From Metallyticus violacea (taxonomy: Eukaryota > Arthropoda > Insecta > Mantodea > Metallyticidae): a stretch of DNA of 64,000 bases. The notes beneath the pieces are model-generated. The model saw nothing but the letters and a program-made list of their open reading frames with translations, was not told where the DNA came from and searched no databases. The stretch covers positions 6,590,001 through 6,654,000 of the forward strand of contig CM060837.1 in assembly GCA_030762175.1 (NCBI GenBank). Direction: 5' to 3'. This document shows positions 34,325 through 46,470 of this stretch, piece by piece. Each line of letters begins with the position of its first letter. The first letter of the stretch is position 1. The position numbers and the translations under genes were made by a program.

Positions 34325-35140
34325 TTTCATTGAAATGTGATAAAGCACCTCATTTTAGAGGATTTTACCCCAACAAAAGTACAAAAGAATTTTAGATTGT
34401 TCATTAAAGGATTCCTCCCTTACGTTTTTGAACGGTTAAAAAGTGGGCTGCTTAACTTAAGCGTAGTTGTACATCCATTCGCGCTCAGGGCATCCCAAAG
34501 ATCGACGAGATGCCGTACCCACTGATTACCAATTGAAGATTGGCTGACATTGCAAAGACCTCGATAGGACATAGTTTTGGGCATGAGAAAACTTTGCCCT
34601 CGATGGGTGTCGCATTTGTTAACAATGAATCAAAAATGTATTTCGAGAGTGTTTAGGCTCGTTAACGCATTTCTCCGATGTTTCATAATAGAAGATTCAT
34701 CAGTACATGAAGAAGCAATCCAAACTGTGGGTGACAACAGCTGAAATTGCACCAAAGAAAGCAAAAACGGTTTCATCTGCAGGAAATGTTATGGCTAAGT
34801 TTTCTGGGATTCTCCCGGTGTGGTGCTGGTAGACAACCTCTAGAAAGGCAGAACCATCACCGGGGAATTTTACTCACCACTACTGTACCACCTAACGGAT
34901 GCTATTCAGACTAAACGTCCACAGATCTTTTTCATCACGATAATGCGCCTTCACACTGAGACTGTTGCTGCATAACTTCATGACATTGATGTGGCTTCCA
35001 CATTCTCCATATTCGCAAGATATGTTTCCAAACAAAAGCAAACTGTTATTTTTTTATTTCCAAACCTGAAGAAATGGCTGGATAGACGAAGATTACACAA
35101 ATGATGAGGGGAAGTTGGGATAGACGCTGTATTTTCCTCG
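34325..35140 (+). pseudogene. second mariner transposase, degraded
   Basis: Starting at 34337, IKHLILEDFTPTKVQKNF looks like the first helices of a mariner transposase. RSGHPKD and RLADIAKT follow, then VNNESKMYFESV. TTAEIAPKKAKTVSSAG and the YHLTDAIQTKRPQ-like stretch come next, then HHDNAPSH with the second catalytic Asp at about 34937-34960. The third Asp region near 35015 is unreadable. It is a different copy from the remnant at 33870, since the N-terminal part is repeated. Multiple stops and frameshifts are present. Confidence 0.7.
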
Positions 35141-35807
35141 CCCCCCCCCCCGAGGGTGCTAAAAAGTCAACTTTTTAACACCCCAAAATTCGCGGGCTTA
35201 AACCCAGCTGAGGCCGATAGACTTTCCGGAACGATCGCAAGTTCCATGGGAGATCTCGTGTCGAAGATTTATGGAACATTAAAGAAATTTTTAGCTTAAA
35301 AAAGACCTCCCTATACAAAATAACCGTTTAACGTTTAAGCTATGCCTTGGCATCACACAAGATGAACCCTGAAGTGATATGCTTCTGACATCTGCCGGTG
35401 CTAAGTGTTAATAAATTATTAATGGATCATATGATTCATTAAGAACCGGAACAGGCCTTAGGCCTAAACCGTAAAAGGCGATGATGATGAAAATTCGCCG
35501 GAATAAGTACATAGATTTGGAAAGGAGATTGTGTTGATAAACGAAATTACTTTTTTTCCCAAAAAGGCTATTATTTTATTATTTGCACTGAGCTATAGAA
35601 GAACCACCATACTGTAACACCGTGCACCAGCTACCAACACATTATCTCATAAATCGAATGTAAACAAAGCTTTATATACATCCAAAATGAATATAAGGTC
35701 AGACAAAAAAATTGCGTCAGATAGAAAATTTGTTCCAACAGTTTCAAATATTAATCTTTATTGAATACTGGACTTTCAGCTGCTTGTTCATTTTGCATAG
35801 TTTGTTT

Positions 35808-35809
<2 letters not shown>
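35141..35809. other. unassigned DNA with a short C run
   Basis: A C homopolymer near 35141-35151; otherwise nothing recognised. Confidence 0.35.
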
Positions 35810-35847
<38 letters not shown>

Positions 35848-35857
35848 TAACAATAAG
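35810..35857. repeat. AAT trinucleotide microsatellite
   Basis: About ten AAT units followed by two AAC-interrupted units. Confidence 0.95.
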
Positions 35858-37095
35858 TATTATGTGCATTTATATACCAAGGTGCCTGGGAAACAATTCC
35901 AAGAGGCTCAGGCGCATAATCAAGAAAACAAAACGTTATTAAAAAACAGGCGCGAGGCTTTGTGTTGAGAGCAAGGGTGAACGACAGTTTACCCTCTGGA
36001 GTAGAGGAAGGCGATGTTCTCACGTAATTCCCAGTGATGGATTGAGTTTAATTTCACCAGGGAGTTATTGAGTTAGGTTTAGCAGTCATTATTCTTAGGG
36101 GCTCATCTCCTCCCTTTAAAGCAATATAACCAAACATGCCACAAACCATCAGTCAACTTTCTGATCAAGTCCCCCACTAGTTCGCAAGTCATTTCAACAC
36201 TTGTGCAAGAATGGCACATCTATGGATAATCGTTTGCAATTTTTTTTCTTCAAAAACTGAATATTTCATACTAGTGTAAAATATAATCACTGGCACACAT
36301 ACTTAGAAATAAGGAGCTATGTAAATACCTTAAGCAGGCTGCGCTCAAAATTAGCATGGGAAGAGGTGATAACAGGTAGTAAAAATTAACGAAGAAGTAA
36401 GAACATCAGAACGTATACAAAGACAATCCCAAAAACACAAATAATTTAACAAGAATATAAAATATACAAGACATCTTTAAGTAAATCAACAGAAAGAGAA
36501 GGTTTGAAGGCAAGGTAGAAGGGAGTGATGAAGGAGACGAAGATACCTAAACATATAACAGACGGGAATAATTTTGAATCACTGCCTGAAGTAGAGAATT
36601 GGGGGGAAATTGAACACTTTTACCTATAAGAGATGGGACTGGGAAGAAGATAGAAGAAGATTAAAGGTGTTGAAGATCCACAGGAATGAGCGGCGGGAGG
36701 AGATGGAGGATGGAGAGGTGATGTCCGGAGAGGAGGAGCAGAGCACGAAAAATGGTGTAACCAGGAGCCCAGGAGGATCAAGAGAGATGGAAGAAGGGAC
36801 GGTTGGAAAGTGATAGTGTTTAATGAGTTAAAGTGTTAGGACTAATAAATGAAAAATAATTAAAAATGAACTTTAAGTGAAGAAAGTTGTTAAAGAAAAG
36901 ATGATTAGTATGAGTTTTGGGTAGTTGAAAAATTAATAAGTGTAATGTTTACATATGCAGTGTAAATTTAAGAGAAATTTCTGTAAAAGTACTGGATACT
37001 AGCACATACCGCTGGTAACCAATGGCCAGCAGTAATAAATTAGGATAGAATAGCTGGCTACCAGCTATAATTCTTACTGGCTCCCAGTAATTTTA
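35858..37095. other. unassigned DNA with purine-rich tract
   Basis: The section 36480-36830 is strongly purine-rich on the plus strand (GGAGGAGATGGAGGATGGAG). The 67-codon frame at 36610-36813 reflects this composition. A loosely similar but pyrimidine-rich (opposite-strand) section lies at 58640-58810, and both have a GGCTACCAG motif on the same side. I could not confirm homology. Confidence 0.35.
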
Positions 37096-37377
37096 TTAAT
37101 TTTGTAATGAATGATTTATGTTTAACGCCCGTTTTTGCTAGACACTGATGATACATGAGATAAAATGATATAGTGGAAAAGGATTTATTTTTTACGAAGG
37201 AAACGTTCCAGACCGAAGCTTAGGGTACCTCCTCGGCATTTGCCATTTATGGGAACTGAGGAAAACCTGGAAAAAGCTTGTCAGGGAGAACAGTCCTGAT
37301 GGGATTCGAACCCCGGAACTCCCGCTGACGAGTCTGCGCCTTAACGACCTCGGCCACCCGTGGGGGTTAATTTTGTA
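37096..37377 (-). mobile_element. SINE-A copy with target-site duplication
   Basis: The SINE occupies about 37107-37366 on the minus strand, with the head GGGTGGCCGAGGTCGTTAAGG at the high end and the GGGCGTTAAACATAAATC tail at the low end. The 11-base TTAATTTTGTA occurs directly before (37096-37106) and directly after (37367-37377), a fitting target-site duplication for a retrotransposed SINE. One internal section, the GAGGCACC block, is deleted. Confidence 0.9.
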
Positions 37378-39284
37378 GATTTTAGAATATTAAATTTAGA
37401 AATAGTTTAGTAAATTTATATTTTAGTGAAATTTAATTAATTTTGAGTTATTTTTATTATATTATTATATAATATTATATTTATTATATTATATAAAATC
37501 TGTGAATTAATGACGTAAGGGATTATTTTATTGTATAGTTTATAATAATAAATACAAAAGTTGGTATACACGCCCTGGTTTAGGAAACCAGGTACCAGGG
37601 TGACACGCAGATTTTATGTATTTATTTGTAAAATTTATATTGGGACGCTAAATTCACTATCTTCAGAATGATAAACAAAAACCTAACGATATTGTGCTAG
37701 TCTTTTAAACCAATTATATGAAATAGTTGGTGAGAAAAGACTCATTTACAGAAAGTAAAATAGTTTGTTAGTTTGTTTTTTCATCACGAAAATGCACTTA
37801 CTCAGAAAAGTTTTTGTAATGGGTAAATAGAGAGATTTGAAGTATGAATATTTAAAGCATGCACTTTACACTGCATCGCTCTATATCTCAGCTCCAATGT
37901 CTTCATTGCTGGTCAGCTTTTTGCATCAAATCAAGCAGAGTCGATTGCAGCTATAGAAAAACACTTTGCAGATTAGACAATTGCTCTGGACATCGTTGGA
38001 AAAAATGCTAGTTTATTGCGGATAGTCTTGAAAAGTGAAAATATTTATCTAGTTAAAAAAATCATTCCTTCATTACTAGGTGTTATATGTGAGCATTTTA
38101 ATTCTTTAAACTCCTCTATGCAATCCACAGCACCCCATTAATTCATTAGAAATGTAATGAAATCTGTCGATTTGAATTATTATCATTACGTTTTGATTTA
38201 AGGAAGCCAAACTGGGACGGCCAAAAACTCTACTTTTCTTTGCAATTTGCTTCAATTTTTGCTATACATTAAAGATTTGTAATTAAAATAATTAATGCAA
38301 TTTAAGAGAAAGTCATCACATATTTACTGAGAAAAAATATTATCTGATTATTATGCGTCTTTTAATTAAATTTTTCTTTCGGTGAATTTTTCAAAATTTT
38401 TTAAAAATTTTACATTTTTGTTCTAAACACATAATAGATCCAAACTAGTTGCATCGTTTTTATTTCAATTAAGTATTATTTTATAAATAAATGTCTCAAT
38501 AAATGTAATAAAATATAATATATTTACTGTATTTTAAATTATTACTATTTCAATAACATTTCAAAACTTTTAGGAAGGTACCTATGAAGAGTATTATAAA
38601 GGTTTGTTAATGTGCGTGTTATACCATTTTCATTAAGAATTTTCTAAGAAAAGATTCAAAATCCAAAAGCATTAAATCACATTACTCTGCCTAAAGTGCG
38701 TCTTTAAACTGAAGCTCCTAGCTACAAAATGTTAATTAATCTCACTGGATCCTAAGAGACTAACTTATTCATAATCAGCTATTTTCACGTCAAGTAGGCT
38801 GCAAATATAGCAGAGCACTTCACAATCCCCACCCCACCCCCATATTCTGGAATATAGTTTGCATTTGATTAGTGGAAAGTAGCTTTCTGCGTCACGGCTT
38901 CCTAGATCAATGGGTCTGCAAGCACAGATAACGTCAGAGTCTGTGAAAATAGCTGACAAAGTCCTTTTACACAGCGTAAGGGTTCCTGCAGAAAAGGGAA
39001 TGCGATATTTACATATCAAGAAGTAAGAATAAAAAAATGGAGGGGAGGAAAGACAATCGAAGACAAAGGACTGTAGGTTGGAAAATGGTATAGAAATGTA
39101 AAATTTAAAAAAAATATGCAAAAGAAGAATCGAATGATTCAAAGGAAAGGGAGAAATGCTCACTGATTAAAAACAGAATAAAGAAGACGAAAAATCACAT
39201 GAAAGATAATTAAGTTGACAAGATAAAAAACAAAGAACTAATGTTTAGTTAATCAAACAGAATAAGGAGAGAGTTGGAAATAAA
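37378..39284. other. unassigned AT-rich DNA
   Basis: Very AT-rich at 37380-37560 and 38270-38560. The minus-strand frame of 132 codons at 38765-39163 shows no domain and is rich in Ser, Phe and Ile, as antisense of a purine-rich tract would be. Confidence 0.4.
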
Positions 39285-39824
39285 AGTACGTCACGCAGGA
39301 GCTGCGTAAAACTAAGCGAATTCCCCACCTAGTAGAGTAACTTTAAAAATGAATAAAATAGAGAAAAATAACAGAATATTTCGAGTTACATTGTGTATTT
39401 AAGATGAACTTCATATGTTTCAATAAAAAAAAAAATATCACTATTTAAAAACAATTGCAATGTACAACGCAAATAAAAACAATCGAAAGATACATCGATT
39501 TTCGGTGGCTTTGAAATTTACTTTAAATGTTTTTGTATTAAAAACATGTAACGTAAACGTTTTCTGAAGCTTATTACAGAACGCTCGTACATATAAATAT
39601 AATTCTCAAACATATATTACATTAATATTTCACATTTGCTATCTTCACTTCAATTCTTTTATTAAATATAAAACATATACATCGTTATAAATACCTACAG
39701 TTTATATGCTAAATTAATTTCTCATTTTATTTTAAAACAATAGAGAGAAAAATAAACGCAAGAGCGTTTTTTACATTTCGGTTCTCAAGTATACCCCTAC
39801 TCCTAAAAGTCCATTTTCCATAAT
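39285..39824 (+). repeat. second copy of the 13.6-kb unclassified element
   Basis: Collinear with 13630-14440, from CGTCACGCAGGA to ATACCCCTACTCCTAA. The latter is the opening of the first tandem unit, after which a SINE-B interrupts or replaces the array. A section of about 250 bp present in the 13.6-kb copy is missing here. Confidence 0.75.
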
Positions 39825-40071
39825 TTTCTCCTACACCCAAGATCGAGGGTTCGAACCCGGTGCGTAAAAATCATAAGTATGGCTTCCTTCGGAAGGGAAG
39901 TTAAGCCGTGGGTCCCATGTCGTACATTTACGGCACGAAAAAGAACCTTAAGCCTGAAAGAGAGGCCTCTGCGCAAAATTTTCGGCCCTTTCACGCCCTG
40001 AGTTGAATGGGACGCTGATGACCTGAGATGTTAAAGAGCGTCCATAAATAAATCAATAAAAAAAAAAAAAA
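39825..40071 (+). mobile_element. SINE-B copy, 5-prime truncated
   Basis: It begins at the anticodon-side segment (CTACACCCAAGATCGAGGG), keeps the B box (GGTTCGAACCC), and runs to GAGCGTCCATAAATAAATC with a poly(A) of about 15. The clear A-tail marks its 3-prime end. Confidence 0.9.
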
Positions 40072-42400
40072 TCACCTCGCTTATAGCGTGTGAAATTTTA
40101 GAATATAAAGTTTTCTTTAGAAACATTCATGATTTTTTTACATTATCGTCTAAAAATTTATCGACTGTTTAATGCCCCTCGTATTTGTTAATTTTATTTA
40201 GTAATATTGTAAACACCGCTCACGTCTGTTTGCGATATTCTCTCCCCTTCACGTACTTGATTATCGGATAATAAATATCATATGGTAAAACTGCTGTAAA
40301 ATGCTGAAAACACAACACATTTTCCATAGTTCATACATTTATGGTAATGGAAATACTACGCTATCCTCACCATCTAACTTTTAGTGTCTTGGTGAAACTC
40401 AGAGACTTTGCACTTTCGCAGCTAAGCATGGAAATTTGGAGGGAAATAAAGTAATAATAATTATAATAATACATACACACATTCAGAAACCACCAATAAA
40501 CAATAAAAATTAAAAACCATTGGGAAAAACAAGATTTAGCCACTTTAATTAATGTGGTTTTCAACATAATTATCTCTTATTTCAATGACACTGAAATTTC
40601 GTGTATATTATTAGAATAAAAATTTAATTTTAATTAGCGTTAGAGTTTTAAATTGTTCAATCTGTAGCTTTCAGCTGTTCGTTAAACACTTGTGCCAGTT
40701 GCGGCGATAGCAGCGACATCATGTGAATTCTTTGAGAAGTAAACCCAACTCCGAGCGGATTTACACGCTACATCAAATGGGACTCCTACTGTATTTCTTT
40801 GGCGGTTCACGTGCAAATAGCGTAAAACTGTCTGTTAATGTGTGAGATTAGCTGCGGACACAGGTCAAAAAGCGCTCTCTGTATGAATGAACGGTAACGT
40901 TAGAACTTTCGTTTTAAAGTTTCGAAAGTTCTTCGACATCTGATTATAGTCACATTGCCCCATTTGACTACTTATCCTTTATGTCGTATTGTTTTTCTAT
41001 AATCAGCTTAAATTAAGGAAGAGCAATTTGTTTGTCGATTCCCGTCTCCCTGCAGAAGTGTTACCACACTTACTTTGTTTCAGTCCCCTAATGTTAGAGT
41101 CAATTAGCAGCTTACAGCTGTTAATTAATGATGGAGAAGCTTTGTTGGAGCGCAAATTTACTTGTTCAAACTCTACAAACCTACAGCATTTATAATTAGA
41201 AGTTGTGTGTCAGTCTCGCCCCCCCCCCCCCCCAGTTTCATTTACATTGTCTCGTTCACCTGGGTGGGCGCCATTGCTGTGTTTTAATTAATCTTTGCTG
41301 TGATTGTCGCTAATGTTGTTGACTGCAGGTTCGTTTCCTTGGATATTATTAATAAGCCTTAGGGGGAGAGGGAAAATAAGGGTCGGTCTTGGCAGATCGG
41401 AAATTTACTGCCAAGTGGAAGGCATTTATAGCAAGAAACTGTTGAGCGCAACTCGAACAAAGCAATTTCTAACTTCTAGTCATGTGTTTGCTACCGCGTG
41501 CCATATTAAACTAAACGCCTTGAGTGTACAAGAATTGTACAGAAGAAGAATGCTTTCTGTTGATCAAAATACGCAACACAGAGCGATTCAATGAAGCGTG
41601 AACCAAATTCAATTGTTTTTCCACTAAGCGTGTGCACTTGTTTCCCTCCATTGACTGAAACAAGGCCAAGCTAGCTTCTGGCTGTCAGTATGGATATATA
41701 GTGGTTTAGTTCAGTTCTATTATTACGATTGGTAATTATTACGCGAAGTGATGGCCCTAGTAAATTTTATTTTAATTTCCACCTGTTTATTTGAAAGCAA
41801 CACTTTTGCGTTTTAAATAAATTGGGATTTCTTTTTACAAAAATTGAGTTTACTTTAAAATAACCTTGAAAATATGCACTAAATATAATATAACTAATAT
41901 CATATTGTCTCCCCTCAAATAAAGAAATTATTATCTTGAAAACGTGTTGATTTCAAGATAATTAGCTAGAAAGTTAAAAAAAAAAAAAAACTCCTTATAT
42001 GTGTTAACTAAGTCAACTGTTCAAGTTCAAAGACATTTGTAGAACGGTTTCCGGGTGTAAATGTTTCAAGCAACAAGACTGTGCTCCAGCTCATTCAGCG
42101 AGTAATTGAAAACGCTTTTCAGAAGGACAAGAGTTATTTGTGGCCCTCTCGGAGCCCCTCTACGCCCGATTGCCAACAACAATGCATCATAAAGCCATCG
42201 GGTTAGCCAGCAGCTGTTCGACAATGTTGTATATAATTTTAATGTGCTCACTTATTTTCATTGTTGGTTCGGTATGTTTTCCCTGTTATCGCGCGTCTGG
42301 TTCCCTATTGCTGTATGTCTCTAATGGGTATAGCTAGTAAAAGAAAGAAGACTCGACCTGACCATATTACTAGGTGCCATTATAGAACGTAGTCTACCTT
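40072..42400. other. unassigned intergenic DNA
   Basis: Mixed AT-rich sequence. A C run lies at 41220-41234. The frames 40989-41195, 41304-41594 and 42140-42337 have no recognisable motif. No repeat shared with the rest of the window was found. Confidence 0.4.
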
Positions 42401-43664
42401 TATGAGAGGCGTTCAAAAAGTTTTGCAAGAGGCCTATCCATTGTTGGACAATAATGTCTACAAAAACGTCACTAATGCAGCTGGCAACAATGGTACTTAA
42501 GCTATCAAAATATGCCAAAATGCAAGTTTAAACTTGCATATTCACTGTCGTACAGTCTGTGTTAATAGCTGGTGAAAAATCATGAATATTTCTAAAGAAT
42601 ATTTACATTCTATAAGCAGGTGAAACAGTGAAAGGATTTGGTAGCTGTTCATGGTGATCAAGTGTGTTCATTTGATATGATTGCAAGATGGATTCGATCA
42701 TTTGAAGAAGGGCGAGAGACTTTGAAATACAATCCTCGCTCTGGTCAGCCTCGGGAAGCTGTGAACGAGAGAACAATTCAAAGGGTGAGGAAATTGGTGC
42801 AAGAAAATTAACATATTACTGTTGAAATGCTAAGTAGGGAAATGGCTCTCAGTGTTGACAGCATTGACAGTATACTTTAGAACATTTAAAACTATGAAAA
42901 ATCTGTGCCAAATGGGTTCCATACTTCCTAAATAATGAAAAAGAAGAAAAAGGAATGTGCAAGGAAACTCTGAGCATATTTCCACCAGATATTTCTAAAT
43001 ATTTGACAGATATATGCACTGGTGATGAAAGTTTATTATATTGTTATATCACCCCAATTAAAGCTCAGAACTGTGTGTGGGTAAATAAGAAATATCCAAA
43101 ATCAGTTGTTCTTCGACAAGATGTTAGTTTTCGGGTGGGAATATTCACTACTTTCATCATCTTTGAAGGACCTTAGTGGTTGACTGTATGTCAGAAGGAA
43201 CGACAGTGAATGGAGAATACTATGACACTTATATTTTGGATACTTTATTTAAAGAGCTGAGACGGCGGCGGCGTTCAAAGACAGGAACTTCAAGGTTGTT
43301 CCTTTTGCACGACAATGCGTCTTCTCACAGAACAGCTGAGGAAACTGGAAGTCGCCAAAGTCCAGTTGCTCGACCATCCACCCTACAGCCCTGACCTACC
43401 ACTGTGTGACTTCTGGTTGTTTCTTGGAGTGAAATCTTGCATTGCTGGAAAATCTGAAACGAGTGCAGGACCTTGCTCAAGTTACAAATTCAGCTCTGTT
43501 GACAATATCCCAGTCAGTGCTTTTGACAAGTGGATGCACCGCCTACAACTGTGTGTGGAGAGAGATGAAGAGTACTTTGAAGAATTGTGAGGATAAATTT
43601 TCGAATTCTCCATAACTTGGACTTTAAGGTGACACAAAAATGTTTGAAGGGGAGAGAGTCCATT
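42401..43664 (+). mobile_element. mariner element, near full length, inactive
   Basis: The left end is a TA (42401-42402) then GAGAGGCGTTCAAAAAGTTTT. The right end near 43640-43664 is a poorer inverted match (AAAAATGTTTGAAGGGGAG). A transposase pseudogene fills the interior. Length and layout fit an ordinary 1.26-kb mariner. The copy at 26520-27240 belongs to the same family. Confidence 0.85.
42582..43590 (+). pseudogene. mariner transposase with frameshifts
   Basis: The start methionine gives MNISKEYLHSI. Across frames come WIRSFEEGRETLKYNPRSGQ (helix-turn-helix end and linker) and RVRKLVQEN. CTGDESLLYCYI holds the first Asp (about 43020). Further on, DTLFKELRRRRRS, LLHDNASSHRT with the second Asp at 43311-43313, and HPPYSPDLPLCDFWLF with the third Asp at 43408-43410 are all visible. 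The spacing between the last two is not a multiple of three, so a frameshift lies between them, and at least one in-frame stop lies in the N-terminal half. The C-terminus DEEYFEEL ends in TGA at 43590. It is the best-preserved mariner transposase here but is not functional. Confidence 0.85.
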
Positions 43665-44329
43665 AAGAGTGACATATTTGTGGTTTAAGTGTCTTTATAT
43701 TTGAAATCAAGAGTTTTCTCAGAGAAATGCAAATATCCGTAGCCAAATGGCGTGAAAATACATGCCCAACTCCAAACATCTTGTTAATTATCAGACATAC
43801 TGTTTAAATAACCGATTGATAGACGAAATATTAGGATATTTTAAATAATATCATTGCCAGTCTTATTGTTGAGTGTCACCACAATGGTGATGTTTAACAA
43901 TGAGACGGATTATCATCATAATCGTGAGCTATTAAGCGACAAACTGGTCTATTGAGAAGGGATGCGCGGTATGTCGATTTGCCCTACACCTATGTAACAA
44001 TAACGGCACACCCTGAAGACATACCTGTCTGCATATGTATGTAGGCATACCAAGGGCATAATACCAGCATGCTAATTGCTTCCCACTAATTATATTAGGG
44101 GCATACCAAATTGCTATATTGTATTAAAATATTAAGAACCATTTTTATGTTTTGAAGCCTTTATAATTATTAATTTCCTTAGATATTGATAAAATGTTTA
44201 TTTAGATATTTGGATAGTTCTCAGCATGACAGTAGCATATCGTTCAGGTGTTATTTGAGAATAAAAGCAATATTTTTTTAAAAAAATTGTAGTGTCTAGC
44301 TGTTACAGTAACGTCTTTTCCAACTTGTT
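43665..44329. other. unassigned AT-rich DNA
   Basis: Nothing recognised. Confidence 0.35.
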
Positions 44330-44960
44330 GCATCAGATGATTCAAATTGTCGACCACTATTTTTTTGTAAATAGAAAAAAGTCACTTGGGACAAATTTTG
44401 GACTGTACGGAGGATGGGAAAACATTTTACTCCTAACTCCCTCAGAAATTGAGTTGTTTCCAGTGTAGTGGGGGTGCAACAGAATTACACACAAACCTGT
44501 CTTAGGACTTTTAGTTTACAGTACATTGAAGACTTGTGGCAGGTATTTTGTTGCGTACCATCTGGCAGGGAAAGTTTTTAATCCCTCAAGTCACTATGTG
44601 GCGATAGCTGAGAAGAAAGAATAGATCTCTTCTTGTTCGCTTTCACCTGTTGTGATGTTATGCTTTTTGATCTTTCTCCATTAAATTTTTCCAACGATAT
44701 TTGACAGCAATCTACACATGTTTTTTTCTGCTCGTGTGGCAGACTGCAGTGTTTCCTGACATAAGGGTTTTCTTCCAGGATTGTTTTCTCTGCTGTAGAT
44801 CAGGACTTTTTAAATCGTATAATACATACAGCGATGAACTTCCTGCAACAAACGCTCTGCTTTCATCATATATGTTTACTATAGCCATCTTTAATGATCT
44901 TTCTCAAAGAAGTCCCCGTTAGATGCAATACACATATCGCAGATGTCTGTCAGATTTCAA
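44330..44960 (-). pseudogene. mariner transposase remnants, minus strand
   Basis: Near 44370-44420 the minus strand reads FSHPPYSPKFVPSDFF, the third catalytic Asp region, preceded by LLHPHYTGNNSISEGVRSKM. At the high end, about 44890-44950, TDICDMCIASNGDFFEKD is a typical C-terminal end of another mariner copy. The order shows two partial copies joined rather than one collinear gene. The 73-codon plus-strand frame at 44701-44922 is antisense. Both pieces are too degraded to assign to the families above. Confidence 0.5.
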
Positions 44961-45591
44961 GACATTTTAGAAACCGTTTTTTTGAATATAGGAAAAAGGG
45001 GAAAGTCCGCTGATATTATTAATACTGGAAGCATGGCCTAGAAAATGAATATGAATAAATCAGCTGATATAAGGCAGACCTTTATCAGCAGCGCTTTATT
45101 ACGAGAGGTGACCAGAACTTAGGGTTCATCCACAAGGCTATTAGGGTCAGTGAAATAAAATCACTGCGGTTGTGAGGGTCCCGAGATTTGCAAATGCTGT
45201 TCCGGGAGGAGAGAGGAGCGCCGCACAAAGGGAGGCTCATCCATTGTCAACCTTATATAATCAATTACGTCATTGCTGCGAAACAATAGTAGCAGGTGAT
45301 TAATCTCACAACAAGCTAGCGCGGGGCAACATCTGTCGTCCACCATTAATCAGCCACCTTCATATGTTGTCTTGTATAAATAAGACGAACGAGATTTTAA
45401 TGCTTTTCGAGCTTGGAATAACTTTTATTAAATATGGAAGTCCTGGCTTGCTGTGGTGAAGTAAGTAAATTAGCTTTTGTCCGAATCCGCAAGTGGTTTT
45501 GATAAATAGAGGCATAGAACAGTTTAAACAACTATAACCAAAGTCTCACATATCAGACACATGTAATGCATTAAGAAGGACTGGTATATAG
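44961..45591. other. unassigned DNA, GC-richer at 45110-45360
   Basis: No motif or shared repeat was recognised. Confidence 0.35.
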
Positions 45592-45893
45592 AGAGACTGC
45601 TGGTCGGGAGCCCGGGTTCGATTTCCGGTACCTGCTTAGGAATTTTTCTTAGTTAGGAAGGTCTGGAACGGGGTACACCCAGCCTCGTGAGGACAATTGG
45701 GGAGCTGCCTGATAAAGAGGTGGCGATCTCCGATCTAGTAAGCCGCGATATAGCGATCAACGGGATGCGGTGTGCTAATCACATACCCCCCTACAATACT
45801 GCACTCTACCACTGATAGAGGGCGCAACGGTGGTCGAGGTAAGCTGAAGGCCCACATGGGGCTATGGAAAACCTGTCTTGAAGAAGAAGTATA
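45592..45893 (+). mobile_element. SINE-C copy, 5-prime truncated
   Basis: It begins after the A box and has the B-box GGTTCGATTTCC (about 45615-45626). The body is shared with 19420-19665 but about 60 bp longer, holding GGTCTGGAACGGGGTACACCC and GATCAACGGGATGCGG sections. It ends at CTTGAAGAAGAAGTAT, shortly before the CCTAA repeats. Confidence 0.8.
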
Positions 45894-45904
45894 TAAGGAA
45901 ATGT

Positions 45905-45933
45905 CTAACCTAACCTAACCTAACCTAACCTAA
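45905..45933 (+). repeat. interstitial telomeric-type repeat (CCTAA)n
   Basis: Five perfect CTAAC units plus CTAA. The unit is the complement of TTAGG, the telomere repeat of most insects. It lies 12 bp beyond the SINE-C body. Confidence 0.9.
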
Positions 45934-46130
45934 TCGAAAGCTAACGTGGCTGTTCCCACCTTCTCTGAGAATATGTTTTCACCCTGTCATCGAGTTTTGT
46001 TTCTCGGTCAAGGCCAGATCCACTCGCTACTCATTGCAGCCTGCCTGTCCTGGAACTTCCAAGCTGTCACTGTCCACATTCGTTCGTGAAGATTTGAGTA
46101 ACGGTTTGCAAACTGTGGGTCGGGAACTTT

Positions 46131-46331
46131 CATTTCATTTGGTTTATTTACGGGTGCTCTTTAACAACTCAGGTCTTCAGCGTCCTATTCAATTTATGGC
46201 GTGAAACGGTCGACAAATTATGCTCAGAAGCTTGAGGTTCTTTTACTTACCGTAAATGTATGACACGGGACCCACGGCTTTACTTCCTTTCCGAAGGAAG
46301 CCATACTTTGGATTTTTACGCCCGAAAAAAT
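46131..46331 (-). mobile_element. SINE-B copy, head missing
   Basis: It contains the tail and body from GTTTATTTACGG to ATTTTTACGCCCGAAAAAAT; the tRNA-like head is absent. The break lies exactly where SINE-A sequence begins. Confidence 0.9.
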
Positions 46332-46470
46332 CATTTAACGACCGTTTTACTACTGAGGCACCACAGATGGTGGTGGACACTGGTGATACATGAGATGAAA
46401 TGGTAAATTCAGAAAGGATTTTTTTTTTAAATTAAGGAACCGTTCCAGGCCTAATGCTAGGGTACCTTAA
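46328..46470 (-). mobile_element. SINE-A fragment, head missing
   Basis: It runs from the tail (TTTAACGACCGTTTTACTAC) to the CCTAATGCTAGGGTACC block, then switches without a gap to mariner sequence. The head half is missing. Confidence 0.85.

Noticed and set aside
35751..36023. 90-codon minus-strand frame with Tyr run
   Set aside because: The run is the AAT microsatellite; the rest has no motif.
38765..39163. 132-codon minus-strand open frame
   Set aside because: Composition follows the purine-rich plus strand; no domain, no sensible start context.
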